Shown piece by piece: positions 49,866-56,245 of a stretch of 56,245 bases of DNA. Source of the stretch: Nitrospirota bacterium (lineage in GTDB: Bacteria > Nitrospirota > UBA9217); assembly GCA_023229435.1 (NCBI GenBank), contig JALNZF010000021.1, positions 1 through 56,245 on the forward strand, in the 5' to 3' direction. Each line of letters starts with the position of its first letter. The stretch's first letter is position 1. The position numbers and the translations under genes were made by a program. A model generated the notes under the pieces. It was not told the origin of the DNA, ran no database searches, and saw only the letters and a list, made by a program, of their open reading frames with translations.

Positions 49866-50381
49866 TTACGAATGCTTCATACTATCGATGGCCCTTATGA
49901 CTTTCTGCACCTGCCAGGACTCTATGAACCGCAGTTCCTCTACGCCCGTAATGCGTTTTAAAAAGCCCTTTAAGGCCTTTTGCTTGGCCGTGTAATTAGG
50001 CATCTTTGAGACGCTCATCCACATGGCCTCGATCTTCCGAAGTTGCGCTGGTGTGGCCATGCCGTCGCGGTAACCAAGGTCGGAGAAGCGGTCCTTGAAA
50101 TTCTCGACGGACGACGGACGAGGGATGACGGACGATGTGACGCGGCCTCCAATGTGTCTAATGACCTCGATGACCTCGCCAACCGTGGCCTCGGACAACC
50201 GGTGGCCGATGACGCCCGGCGCGATGAGGTTGCGAAGATCGTTCTTGTCGATTCCCCGGTCCTCCGCATCACAGAAGAGCTGCGCGAGCTTGACGGCTCG
50301 GAAGTCCTTGCGCTTTTCACCCTCGCCCCTCGAGGGAGAGGGCCGGGGTGAGGGGTCGTCTTGATGAGTTGCGGGAATCAC
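49866..50381 (-). CDS. GemA-like regulator (Mu gp16, DUF1018)
   Basis: A 171-aa protein of the Mu GemA family, thought to modulate host gene expression. The C-terminal half has the family pattern (ATPAQLRKIEAMWMSVSK; GFLKRITGVEELRFI; QVQKVIRAIDSM). It contains two in-frame repeat translations: DDPSPRPSPSRGEGE (residues 8-21, palindromic CTCTCCC repeat) and SSVIPRPSSVE (about 81-93, GTCCATCGTCC repeat). Confidence 0.82.
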   Translation of the reverse strand: MIPATHQDDPSPRPSPSRGEGEKRKDFRAVKLAQLFCDAEDRGIDKNDLRNLIAPGVIGHRLSEATVGEVIEVIRHIGGRVTSSVIPRPSSVENFKDRFSDLGYRDGMATPAQLRKIEAMWMSVSKMPNYTAKQKALKGFLKRITGVEELRFIESWQVQKVIRAIDSMKHS

Positions 50382-50596
50382 TTTGCCTTCCTGCCTTCGG
50401 AGCCTGCCCTGAGCGAAGCCGAACGGGCCATCGTCGTATGCGCCCTGTGCGCGGCCACGATGTTTTTGTGGTTATTATCGAGCTTTATCATCTCGTCAAT
50501 CACCTGCGGGACGAGCTCCTTTATAAGCGTTGCCAGCATCGTGAGCCTCTTCGCTATGCGGTAGAGCCCTTTTGTGTCGAGTGTGGATGTCTTCAT
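50378..50596 (-). CDS. Hypothetical phage protein, 72 aa
   Basis: Helical: MKTSTLDTKGLYRIAKRLTM, LIKELVPQVIDEMIKLDNN. The last 17 residues (MARSASLRAGSEGRKAK) are from a CTTCGGAGCCTGCCCTGAGC-type repeat (50390-50430), so the natural end is shortened or changed. Overlaps GemA by 4 bp. Confidence 0.6.
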   Translation of the reverse strand: MKTSTLDTKGLYRIAKRLTMLATLIKELVPQVIDEMIKLDNNHKNIVAAHRAHTTMARSASLRAGSEGRKAK

Positions 50597-50805
50597 GCTG
50601 ATTGCCTCCTCCTGTAGTCGCGCTTCAAATCCTGATACGCCCGGCGATATCCGCCGCAGACGACCGTGGTTCTGTCAAAGGTGATCTTTTTTCCCTGGGC
50701 ATTGGTTTTCCCCGTCCAGAAGCGCGTGATGAAGTTGGTGCGCTTCGTCGCCGGCGCGACCAGGAGCGCCTGTTTCCTAAGTCTTTTGCATACTGTTTTT
50801 CTCAT
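50593..50805 (-). CDS. Small basic phage protein, 70 aa
   Basis: MRKTVCKRLRKQALLVAPAT..., strongly basic with a CGGYRRAYQDLKRDYRRR end. Possibly nucleic-acid binding; similar short genes follow MuB in other transposable phages. AGGAGGCACC precedes the ATG. Confidence 0.62.
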   Translation of the reverse strand: MRKTVCKRLRKQALLVAPATKRTNFITRFWTGKTNAQGKKITFDRTTVVCGGYRRAYQDLKRDYRRRQSA

Positions 50806-50814
50806 GGTGCCTCC

Positions 50815-51702
50815 TTATACGATCAGCATCTTTGCCGTTTCCTTAACGACTTCCGCCGTGATCGAGATTTTGTTGAGCTTCGCCATGTCCCGTGAGTTCT
50901 CGATAAGATTTGAGAGCACGCGGGCATTCCCCTTGGACGCATCAAAAAAAGACTTCCATATTCCATTGCTATTCGGGAATACCTTCTCCACGATGTCATG
51001 CACGTCCATGCCGTCCAGCTTGTCTATCTCCACGGCCAGCCGCATGCGGGAGTAGAGCTGCGCGTACTGTCCGCGCCGTCCACGCAGGTTGGTGATGAGG
51101 CGCGGCATGCCGACCATCAGCACTCCGACCTGGGCCATGTCGTAGATCCTCCGGAGATATTCGAGAGACCTGTATGCGAGATTCTCCGCTTCATCGATGA
51201 TGATCAGGCGATCGGAGCCTTTCAGCTTTTTCACGACCTCGGTGTAGAGTTCGTGGGTGCCGCCCTCTCCGTCCAGGCCGACGCTGCGGGAGAGGTCCGA
51301 TAGCAGCGCCTTTGCGGTGAGTCCGATGACTGTCTCGAGAAGGATCACTTCCTGGTCATCCTTGGCATAGGCCTGCAATGCTTTGGTTTTTCCTATTCCG
51401 GCGTCTCCGTAGCAGCAGCACATCCATCTGCGCAGATGACTTTTCCGGGCGACCGCATGAATTTTCTTCATGACCGAGGTCTGAATTATCGGGATTGGAT
51501 CTTCACGGTCCGCGATACGATCGGAATGTCGTTTTAAAAAACTCGCAATCTTGACCCGGACGGCTTCCGAGTCTCCGTCGTATTTGCCCGCCATCCAGGA
51601 ACTGATGGCGGATGTCGAGTATCCGATTCCGCGCGCCGCTGCGGTCATGCTGAATACTTCGGCGTCCAATAATTTCTGCAGCTGTTCTTTTTCCTTGACC
51701 AC
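50815..51702 (-). CDS. MuB-like target-activation ATPase
   Basis: AAA ATPase that binds target DNA and stimulates the transposase. N-terminal helix-turn-helix (EVFSMTAAARGIGYSTSAIS), Walker A GDAGIGKT (about 99-106), Walker B LIIIDEAENL and an arginine-rich sensor region (SRMRLAVEI). 295 aa, normal for the family. Directly downstream of the transposase gene; probably co-transcribed. Confidence 0.92.
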   Translation of the reverse strand: MVKEKEQLQKLLDAEVFSMTAAARGIGYSTSAISSWMAGKYDGDSEAVRVKIASFLKRHSDRIADREDPIPIIQTSVMKKIHAVARKSHLRRWMCCCYGDAGIGKTKALQAYAKDDQEVILLETVIGLTAKALLSDLSRSVGLDGEGGTHELYTEVVKKLKGSDRLIIIDEAENLAYRSLEYLRRIYDMAQVGVLMVGMPRLITNLRGRRGQYAQLYSRMRLAVEIDKLDGMDVHDIVEKVFPNSNGIWKSFFDASKGNARVLSNLIENSRDMAKLNKISITAEVVKETAKMLIV

Positions 51703-51714
51703 TTGCTCTCCTCC

Positions 51715-53748
51715 TTATAAATTCCGCTCTTCCAGATCGCACTCAAACATGGCCAGCTTCAGCCGGGGGGCCGGCTCTTCCGTCGGCATCATTTCAATGA
51801 TGTCCGGACCGGCCTTCAATGTCTCGATATCATTCCTCCTTTCCTGGGATTGCCGCATCATGAGCGCGCCGGGCTGCGGCCCTTCGATGCGCGGAGCCTG
51901 CTGTGAGCCTGTCGAACAGTTGATGGCGATGGGCATCGGCGCTTCTTCGACCTGCTGCGCCATGTGGACCGTTCCCTTGCGCAGCCGGCCACGCATCTCG
52001 ATGACGTTTTTGAAGCGTTCCTTCTCCGCCTCGGTGCCGAGGTAATTGACCAGCGGGTTCATATCGGCGGACCGCGCCGCGGTGCAGATGAGCGCGCCAT
52101 TTTTTGCATAGACGCGGACGGTGGATTTTTCGAAGATGCTGTAGCGGACGGTGACGTCGTCAAACTTTTTTCCGTAGAGCGACTCGTGCCAGTAGTACTC
52201 GCCCCACATGCGGATCCCGTTCTGGTAGATCTTGGTTATTTTGGTGTCCATCATGAGGTCATCCAGCTCATCATGGGGCATGCCCGGTCCCTTGCCTTCA
52301 TCGAATACCTGCCGGATGCTCTTGCCGGCGACGTGCGGGCATTCGGTCTTTGTGCTCCACAGTGAGAGCCACTGATCGATGAGTTCGACGGCTTCCCAGA
52401 TGGTAGGCGTGTATTCGCCGCGCAGCGCCCGGTGAAACTTCTCATTCCGCAGCATGTAGGCGGGTTTGTCCGCTATCGATGCGCCGATGTAAGACGGCAT
52501 GAGGCGCTCGAAGCTTTCTGAAAAGATGCCCCACCAGCGCTCGATCACTTTTGCGCGGGCATTGTAGGGCAGGGAAAAGACAGGGATGATGTTGAACCGG
52601 GCGAAGAGGCCGACGAACCCGGACTCTTCGAATGACGGGCAATTTGTGAAGTACTTCGAACGGAAGGCCTTGCCGTTGTCCTGGGAGCAGAAGCGCGGGC
52701 GCTTGCCGAGTTTCATCATGCCGTGGCGCAGGGCGCTTGCAATGCATTGCGTGTTTTCCTCGATCATGATCTCGTAGCCGGCGAGGTCGTAGCTTTTCCA
52801 ATCGAGATAGGCGATCATCGTGGCTCGACATGGTTTTCCGGTGAAGGGGTTGATGATCTGGAAGTTCAGCCGGTGTCCATCGGCGACGAGAACTTGTCCG
52901 ACTTCGAGCATTCCGGCGTCGCGCTTGATGTACATGAGGACTTTGTCTACGAGGGCCTTGTTTCCTTCGCGCCGGAAGGTCCAGACGTCGTTGTGCGTTT
53001 TCTGGTACCACTCGGCGTAGCGGTAGAACACGGCATCTGATGCGTCGCACTCTACGCCCTGATGAATGAGCGCTTCTCTTGTATAGAAGATACACTGCGA
53101 TATTTTCTGCCGGCGAGGGTCCAGCAGGAAGCGTTCGAAGATGCGCCGGACTTCGAGATCGAGCGAGGTTTGAAGCACCATGCCGGACCATTTGTACCGG
53201 GGGACGAGGTTGCGCCAGTCGGAGGATCCGCCGAGTCTCGCTTTCCATTTATAGAGGGTGCCGGTGGAGACGGTGCCGAGAACTTTGTGCAGATGCGGCG
53301 CTCCGTGTCCGGTCTGGTACCAGCGCGTGAATTCCTCGTCGCCCTCGTTGAGCGAATCGAACCGGGAACGGAATGACTCCCACTGCAAAAGAAGGTCCAT
53401 GCGCGCGAGCGCGGTGCGCCTGGCGTCCTCGGGGATGGCGGCGACGGGGACGTCGTTGATGCGGGCCGGTACCGGCGCGGGCGTTGCGGGAAGAATCCCC
53501 GCGCCCGATGAATCATTAATTTCGCCTCGGGCGCGGGGCAATGGAAGGGAGAACAATGAAGAAGCCGGATGAAAGTGCTGCTGAATATCGGAGGGAAGGT
53601 CCTTTACGGCATAGAGCTTCGTCTCATTGTGGTTGATGATGGTGGTGCCGCAAGAAGGCCAGGACTCGCGTAGGGAACGGCGCTCTATGGTCCTCTTAGA
53701 GATGTTTGTTGCCTCTGCAATCTGCTTCAGCGTCACGTTATCTTGCAC
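51715..53748 (-). CDS. MuA-like DDE transposase
   Basis: A 677-aa transposase that cuts and joins the phage ends. N-terminal winged-helix (LKQIAEATNISKRTIERR), a linker that contains repeat-like sequence (LPLPRARGEINDSSGAGILP; 68-87), end-binding region, and an RNase H-fold catalytic core with D290 (LVADGHRL), D357 (CSQDNGKAF) and E403 (KVIERWW). The C-terminal domain for MuB contact follows. Overlaps the upstream gene by 11 bp. Confidence 0.93.
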   Translation of the reverse strand: MQDNVTLKQIAEATNISKRTIERRSLRESWPSCGTTIINHNETKLYAVKDLPSDIQQHFHPASSLFSLPLPRARGEINDSSGAGILPATPAPVPARINDVPVAAIPEDARRTALARMDLLLQWESFRSRFDSLNEGDEEFTRWYQTGHGAPHLHKVLGTVSTGTLYKWKARLGGSSDWRNLVPRYKWSGMVLQTSLDLEVRRIFERFLLDPRRQKISQCIFYTREALIHQGVECDASDAVFYRYAEWYQKTHNDVWTFRREGNKALVDKVLMYIKRDAGMLEVGQVLVADGHRLNFQIINPFTGKPCRATMIAYLDWKSYDLAGYEIMIEENTQCIASALRHGMMKLGKRPRFCSQDNGKAFRSKYFTNCPSFEESGFVGLFARFNIIPVFSLPYNARAKVIERWWGIFSESFERLMPSYIGASIADKPAYMLRNEKFHRALRGEYTPTIWEAVELIDQWLSLWSTKTECPHVAGKSIRQVFDEGKGPGMPHDELDDLMMDTKITKIYQNGIRMWGEYYWHESLYGKKFDDVTVRYSIFEKSTVRVYAKNGALICTAARSADMNPLVNYLGTEAEKERFKNVIEMRGRLRKGTVHMAQQVEEAPMPIAINCSTGSQQAPRIEGPQPGALMMRQSQERRNDIETLKAGPDIIEMMPTEEPAPRLKLAMFECDLEERNL

Positions 53749-54220
53749 GCTCCACCTCCGACAGAAGTAGTTCCCTTTTTCTGATTTCCTTGTATGCCCT
53801 GTTTCTCGTCTCTTTCCATGTCTGGATCTCCGAGCGTAGCGCCTCGGGTCCGGGCAGCGTGAAAAGACCAGCGTGCCGTGAGATCACTTCCATGGCGCAC
53901 CGGCCGATCGTTGCACGGGAGAATGCCGCCATCTCGATCGCGTCGGGAATGTGGGCGTCATGCGATGCCGCGGTCCAATTGTCGAGCGTTGATTTTGTGA
54001 TCTCGCGGTTGAGGGAGTTGCTCATTCTGGCGGCGATGTCGTAGCGTGAAAGCTCTCGGCCCTGTTCGTCTACTGCATGCCTTATGTCCGCAGACATGGC
54101 CGAGCAGAGTTCGGCCTGGAAGTCCATGCACCCGGATGGATGCGGAGCGGACTGACACAGCAGATCAAAGATGGTGAGCTGGTTAGTCGCAGGTGACGTT
54201 TTTTTATTTGATTTCGTCAT
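53738..54220 (-). CDS. Early phage regulatory-type protein upstream of transposase
   Basis: A 160-aa protein with SRYDIAARMSNSLNREITKS (a helix-turn-helix-like segment) and a C-terminal coiled coil (KETRNRAYKEIRKRELLLSE). Proteins of this layout precede the transposase in several Mu-like phages. ATG at 54220; a TTG two codons earlier is also possible. Confidence 0.68.
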   Translation of the reverse strand: MTKSNKKTSPATNQLTIFDLLCQSAPHPSGCMDFQAELCSAMSADIRHAVDEQGRELSRYDIAARMSNSLNREITKSTLDNWTAASHDAHIPDAIEMAAFSRATIGRCAMEVISRHAGLFTLPGPEALRSEIQTWKETRNRAYKEIRKRELLLSEVERAR

Positions 54221-54267
54221 AGACAAGGCAAAAAAAAAGGGCTACAATCACCACAATAGATCGTGGT

Positions 54268-54483
54268 TTAGGCAGCCCTTTTATTGTTCTTTTCGTTCGG
54301 CCAGATATCGGATACGACCATTCCGATCGCATCGGCTATGGCCTGGCGTAGTCGCTGGTTTTTATTTCTGCCGGCGATCACGTGTGTGACGTATGACCGA
54401 ACAACATCCTGACTCCTGGCGATCTTGGCTTGCGAGATTCCTTTTTTGAGGAGTCTTATTTTTATGTCTACCGGCCTCAACAT
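54268..54483 (-). CDS. Ner/Cro-like early repressor
   Basis: A 71-aa protein with a helix-turn-helix (KIRLLKKGISQAKIARSQDV, then SYVTHVIAG) like Ner/Nlp or Cro proteins. Divergent from the lysogenic repressor, the classical switch arrangement. The ATG lies only 6 bp after the -10 box, so the transcript may be leaderless. Confidence 0.85.
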   Translation of the reverse strand: MLRPVDIKIRLLKKGISQAKIARSQDVVRSYVTHVIAGRNKNQRLRQAIADAIGMVVSDIWPNEKNNKRAA

Positions 54484-54530
54484 GTAGAGAGTATATCATA
54501 TTGTGAACTATAGTCAAGCAAAAAGTGAAC
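54484..54530. promoter_or_regulatory. Lysis/lysogeny control region
   Basis: Leftward early promoter on the minus strand: TTGACT (54517-54512), 16 bp, TATACT (54495-54490). Overlapping GTGAACTATAGTCAAG and GTGAAC half-sites may be operators. The rightward repressor start lies immediately beyond; its promoter is not obvious. Confidence 0.65.
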
Positions 54531-55217
54531 ATGAAAAAAGATATTTTTCAAATAGTGGAAAGTATTAAAAAAGAAGGTGAATATTCATCCGATGGTGAGG
54601 TTGCGGCCGCTTTCGATATGACGAAGACGGCCCTTTCCAACCATAAGGCTCGCAGAACCATTCCCTATGAGGCTTTGTCCACATTCTGCGACAGGAGCGG
54701 CTTTTCTCTTGATTGGTTGCTGACGGGGACCGGCGCTGTGCGACGCGGAGGGTATGACCAGGGGCCGGTTCATTCCATTGTCTCGGAGAACAGGGCCGAT
54801 TTTGGCGACTATGAGTTTGTCTCACAGGTACGCGGTGAGATCAGCGCCGGCGGCGGACTAATACCCGACAACGCGGTGGAGTTGAAAATTGCCTTCAGAA
54901 AAGAATGGATAAAGCGTCGCGGTGATCCGAATAATATGTCTTTGATCCGTGTGAGCGGCGACAGTATGGAGCCGACCCTGTTGTCCGGGGATCTTGCCCT
55001 GGTGGATCATGGGCGCAACTACGTGGATCCGCAAGGCGGCATCTATGCGATCGCGCTCGACCAAACAATCATGATCAAGCGAATACAGGTGATGCATCCT
55101 TCGATGCGCCTGAAGGTTATCAGCGACAACAATCGTTACGAATCAATTGAGACAAATCCGGACCAGTTGCGGATCAATGGGAAAGTTATCTGGTTTGGAA
55201 GGGAGATTGAACGATGA
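54531..55217 (+). CDS. Phage repressor with S24 self-cleavage domain (CI-like)
   Basis: N-terminal HTH (residues about 22-48: SDGEVAAAFDMTKTALSNHK) as in CI-type repressors, with YEALSTFCDRSGFSLDWLLT linker. The C-terminal S24 domain has catalytic Ser in VSGDSMEPT and Lys in MIKRI, and a likely Ala-Gly cleavage site in EISAGGG. It should maintain lysogeny and be inactivated in the SOS response. Its stop overlaps the ATG of the next gene (ATGA). Confidence 0.93.
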   Translation: MKKDIFQIVESIKKEGEYSSDGEVAAAFDMTKTALSNHKARRTIPYEALSTFCDRSGFSLDWLLTGTGAVRRGGYDQGPVHSIVSENRADFGDYEFVSQVRGEISAGGGLIPDNAVELKIAFRKEWIKRRGDPNNMSLIRVSGDSMEPTLLSGDLALVDHGRNYVDPQGGIYAIALDQTIMIKRIQVMHPSMRLKVISDNNRYESIETNPDQLRINGKVIWFGREIER

Positions 55218-55441
55218 AAAAAAGCGTGATTGTTCTTCTTTTATTTACAGGCGCTTTTTCTTGCGGAAGAGATTCAAGTTCCGGAGGGGCGCCATCCGCC
55301 ACGTGTGATTCAAATTGTGCTGCGGCCGGTGCCTGTAGTGGCCATAACGGTGTTAATTGTTCAGCTGGACCCGATAGCGACGGATCTGTTATTTGCACCG
55401 ATGGATATTTGGGTTCCTCTGTTACTTATCATTGTTTTTAA
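55214..55441 (+). CDS. Small Cys-rich lipoprotein coupled to the repressor
   Basis: A 75-aa protein with signal peptide and lipobox (LLLFTGAFSC, C17), then at least six further Cys, suggesting disulphides in the periplasm. Its ATG overlaps the repressor stop, so it is expressed with the repressor in the lysogen. Likely a lysogenic conversion protein; function unknown. Confidence 0.7.
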   Translation: MKKSVIVLLLFTGAFSCGRDSSSGGAPSATCDSNCAAAGACSGHNGVNCSAGPDSDGSVICTDGYLGSSVTYHCF

Positions 55442-55455
55442 GCAAAGGAGACATT

Positions 55456-55941
55456 ATGCGACGCTCCGTTATTACCGTTTTATTATTAATGATATTTTCA
55501 TGGAGTCACCTCTTTGCCGGAGATCTTCCTAAATTTTCGATCACGGGACAACATAAAAAGTCGGCGATCTCCATTCTTGTAACTCAAAACAACGCTACTC
55601 CTGAAAAACTAAAGAAGCTTATTGAAGAGTTTCGGTTGGCGAGACAATCTAATGTCCTTTCGAAGTTCATCCCTCCAACCACAAAAGGGGGGTCGCTTGG
55701 ACCATATGCCATTGTTGATATATACGTGTTCTCCGATGCATCGTGGTCTACTTCTGAACGTCTTACCCGTTTTATTAAATCGAATATGACATCCCCGTCT
55801 GATAGAAATTATTCGAAGAAATTTATCGCTAAAATTAAGGCTTATTACCACTATTCAATTCCAACCAATGAAGAGGAGGGAAGCCTGGGATATTCTGAGG
55901 GAACTACCATGCAATCTCCTCATTACAAACGCTTATTTTAA
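55456..55941 (+). CDS. Exported protein of the lysogenic operon, 161 aa
   Basis: MRRSVITVLLLMIFSWSHLF-AG, a signal peptide, then an alpha/beta domain (ISILVTQNNATPEKLKKLIE; VDIYVFSDASWSTSERLTRF). AAAGGAGACATT precedes the start at 55456. Third gene of the repressor transcript. AT-richer than its neighbours, which suggests separate acquisition. Unknown family. Confidence 0.7.
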   Translation: MRRSVITVLLLMIFSWSHLFAGDLPKFSITGQHKKSAISILVTQNNATPEKLKKLIEEFRLARQSNVLSKFIPPTTKGGSLGPYAIVDIYVFSDASWSTSERLTRFIKSNMTSPSDRNYSKKFIAKIKAYYHYSIPTNEEEGSLGYSEGTTMQSPHYKRLF

Positions 55942-56083
55942 TACCTGTCGCACGGGGGGTGCGTCACTGTCGCACGGGGGGTGCGTCACTGTCGCACGGG
56001 TAAACCTGTATAGAATGGTCCTTAAATAGACTATTAACCGTTATTTGAACGGAGTTTAAGATTCCATTCGTCCATGACGAAAA
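55942..56083. repeat. 22-bp tandem repeat and gene-free left arm of the phage
   Basis: 55945-56000 holds 2.5 copies of a 22-bp unit CTGTCGCACGGGGGGTGCGTCA; each unit contains the dyad CGCAC...GTGCG. It lies between the last gene and the transposase sites. It could be a terminator, an internal enhancer or protein-binding array. Nothing else is recognised up to 56083. Confidence 0.6.
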
Positions 56084-56145
56084 TTCTCAAACCATTCGTC
56101 ATAAATGTGCACTTTTTGGGTAAAACCGGCAATATTTCTCAAACC
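56084..56145. repeat. Prophage end: inverted transposase-site-like repeats (repressor end)
   Basis: TTCTCAAACC at 56084-56093 and 56136-56145 is the inverse of the GTTTGAGAA sites at the other prophage end. The outer site is 38 bp from the CA at 56181-56182, matching 39 bp at the other end. Spacing between the two sites (52 bp) differs from the other end (22 bp), as Mu left and right ends also differ. Confidence 0.55.
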
Positions 56146-56182
56146 AGTTTTGTCTTTTTCCAGCGTCTTTTAACTACCAACA

Positions 56183-56245
56183 TCAAACACTTAGGCGTTT
56201 TTATCATCAACTACTGAATTCTCATATTACCTGAAGAGATACAGA
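56183..56245. other. Host flank after the prophage
   Basis: Begins TCAAACACTT, AT-rich, no gene visible in the 63 bases left. TCAAA here matches 12086-12090 and may be the target duplication. Confidence 0.4.

Larger units (their letters stand above)
12091..56182. mobile_element. Transposable (Mu-like, D3112/B3-type) prophage, about 44 kb
   Basis: The region contains MuA and MuB homologues, Mu-type head genes and a lambda-type tail, plus repressor and lysis genes, and looks complete. The ends are inferred from pairs of inverted GTTTGAGAA sites: 12132 and 12154 on the left; 56084 and 56136 (as TTCTCAAAC) on the right. A TG lies 38-39 bp outside the outer site on each side. TCAAA occurs at 12086-12090 and 56183-56187 and could be a 5-bp target duplication, though it does not sit exactly next to both TG dinucleotides. 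End coordinates are uncertain by a few bases. Confidence 0.8.

Noticed and set aside
55945..56000. 22-bp repeats considered as a CRISPR array
   Set aside because: Units are directly adjacent without unique spacers.

Overview
The window (56,245 bp, moderately GC-rich) is bacterial chromosome with three layers of mobile DNA. Short flanks carry host genes: an AAA ATPase, a GH13 amylase, ssrA (tmRNA), and a DivIVA-like/DUF167 pair. The phylum cannot be fixed from this window. The tmRNA tag (ANNQELALAA), the DivIVA-DUF167 pair and many short dispersed repeats would fit a deltaproteobacterium or Nitrospirota relative; this is inference.

Left region, 1-12090. A DUF4143-type AAA ATPase (minus) has a strong promoter overlapped by a palindrome. 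Next is an IS66-family element (1727-3778) with perfect 23-bp ends, beside a remnant of a DUF1016-like gene. A cytoplasmic alpha-amylase follows. Between 5896 and 10328 lies a small genomic island integrated in the 3' end of ssrA. A displaced 15-bp copy of the tmRNA end, followed by what looks like the original tmRNA terminator, remains at 5824-5895, and the intact tmRNA (10329-10682) now uses a new terminator inside the island. The island carries a fused archaeo-eukaryotic primase/SF2 helicase of the TOTE conflict-system type, an unknown 209-aa gene, and a PIN toxin-like gene broken by one amber codon with its small partner. No integrase is visible.

Right region, about 12091-56182, is an apparently complete transposable prophage. 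Mu-type modules (repressor, Ner-like regulator, MuA transposase, MuB ATPase, Gam, GemA, Mor-like activator, gp28-like terminase, gp29-like portal, gpF, gpG, gpI protease/scaffold, gp36 and gp37 families) are combined with a lambda-type non-contractile tail (tube, G/GT chaperones, tape measure, L-like, NlpC/P60 K-like, J-like). This is the D3112/B3 plan. The early operon runs leftward (54483 to 41466). The packaging/portal/head block runs rightward (33664 to 41380). The remaining head, lysis and tail genes run leftward (33469 to 12306), so the packaging block is inverted relative to both neighbours. Inverted transposase-site-like repeats lie at both ends. The repressor end carries two envelope-protein genes, the first coupled to the repressor; the other end carries a Dam-type methylase.

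Most notable points: (1) the gpF-like minor head gene has an in-frame UGA exactly where a Cys of a W-x-C-R-C motif is expected, followed at 20-nt loop spacing by a perfect 8-bp hairpin with a GUC loop, as in a bacterial SECIS, so it may encode a phage selenoprotein; (2) at least six prophage proteins contain in-frame translations of short dispersed repeats; (3) the ssrA island with its primase-helicase.
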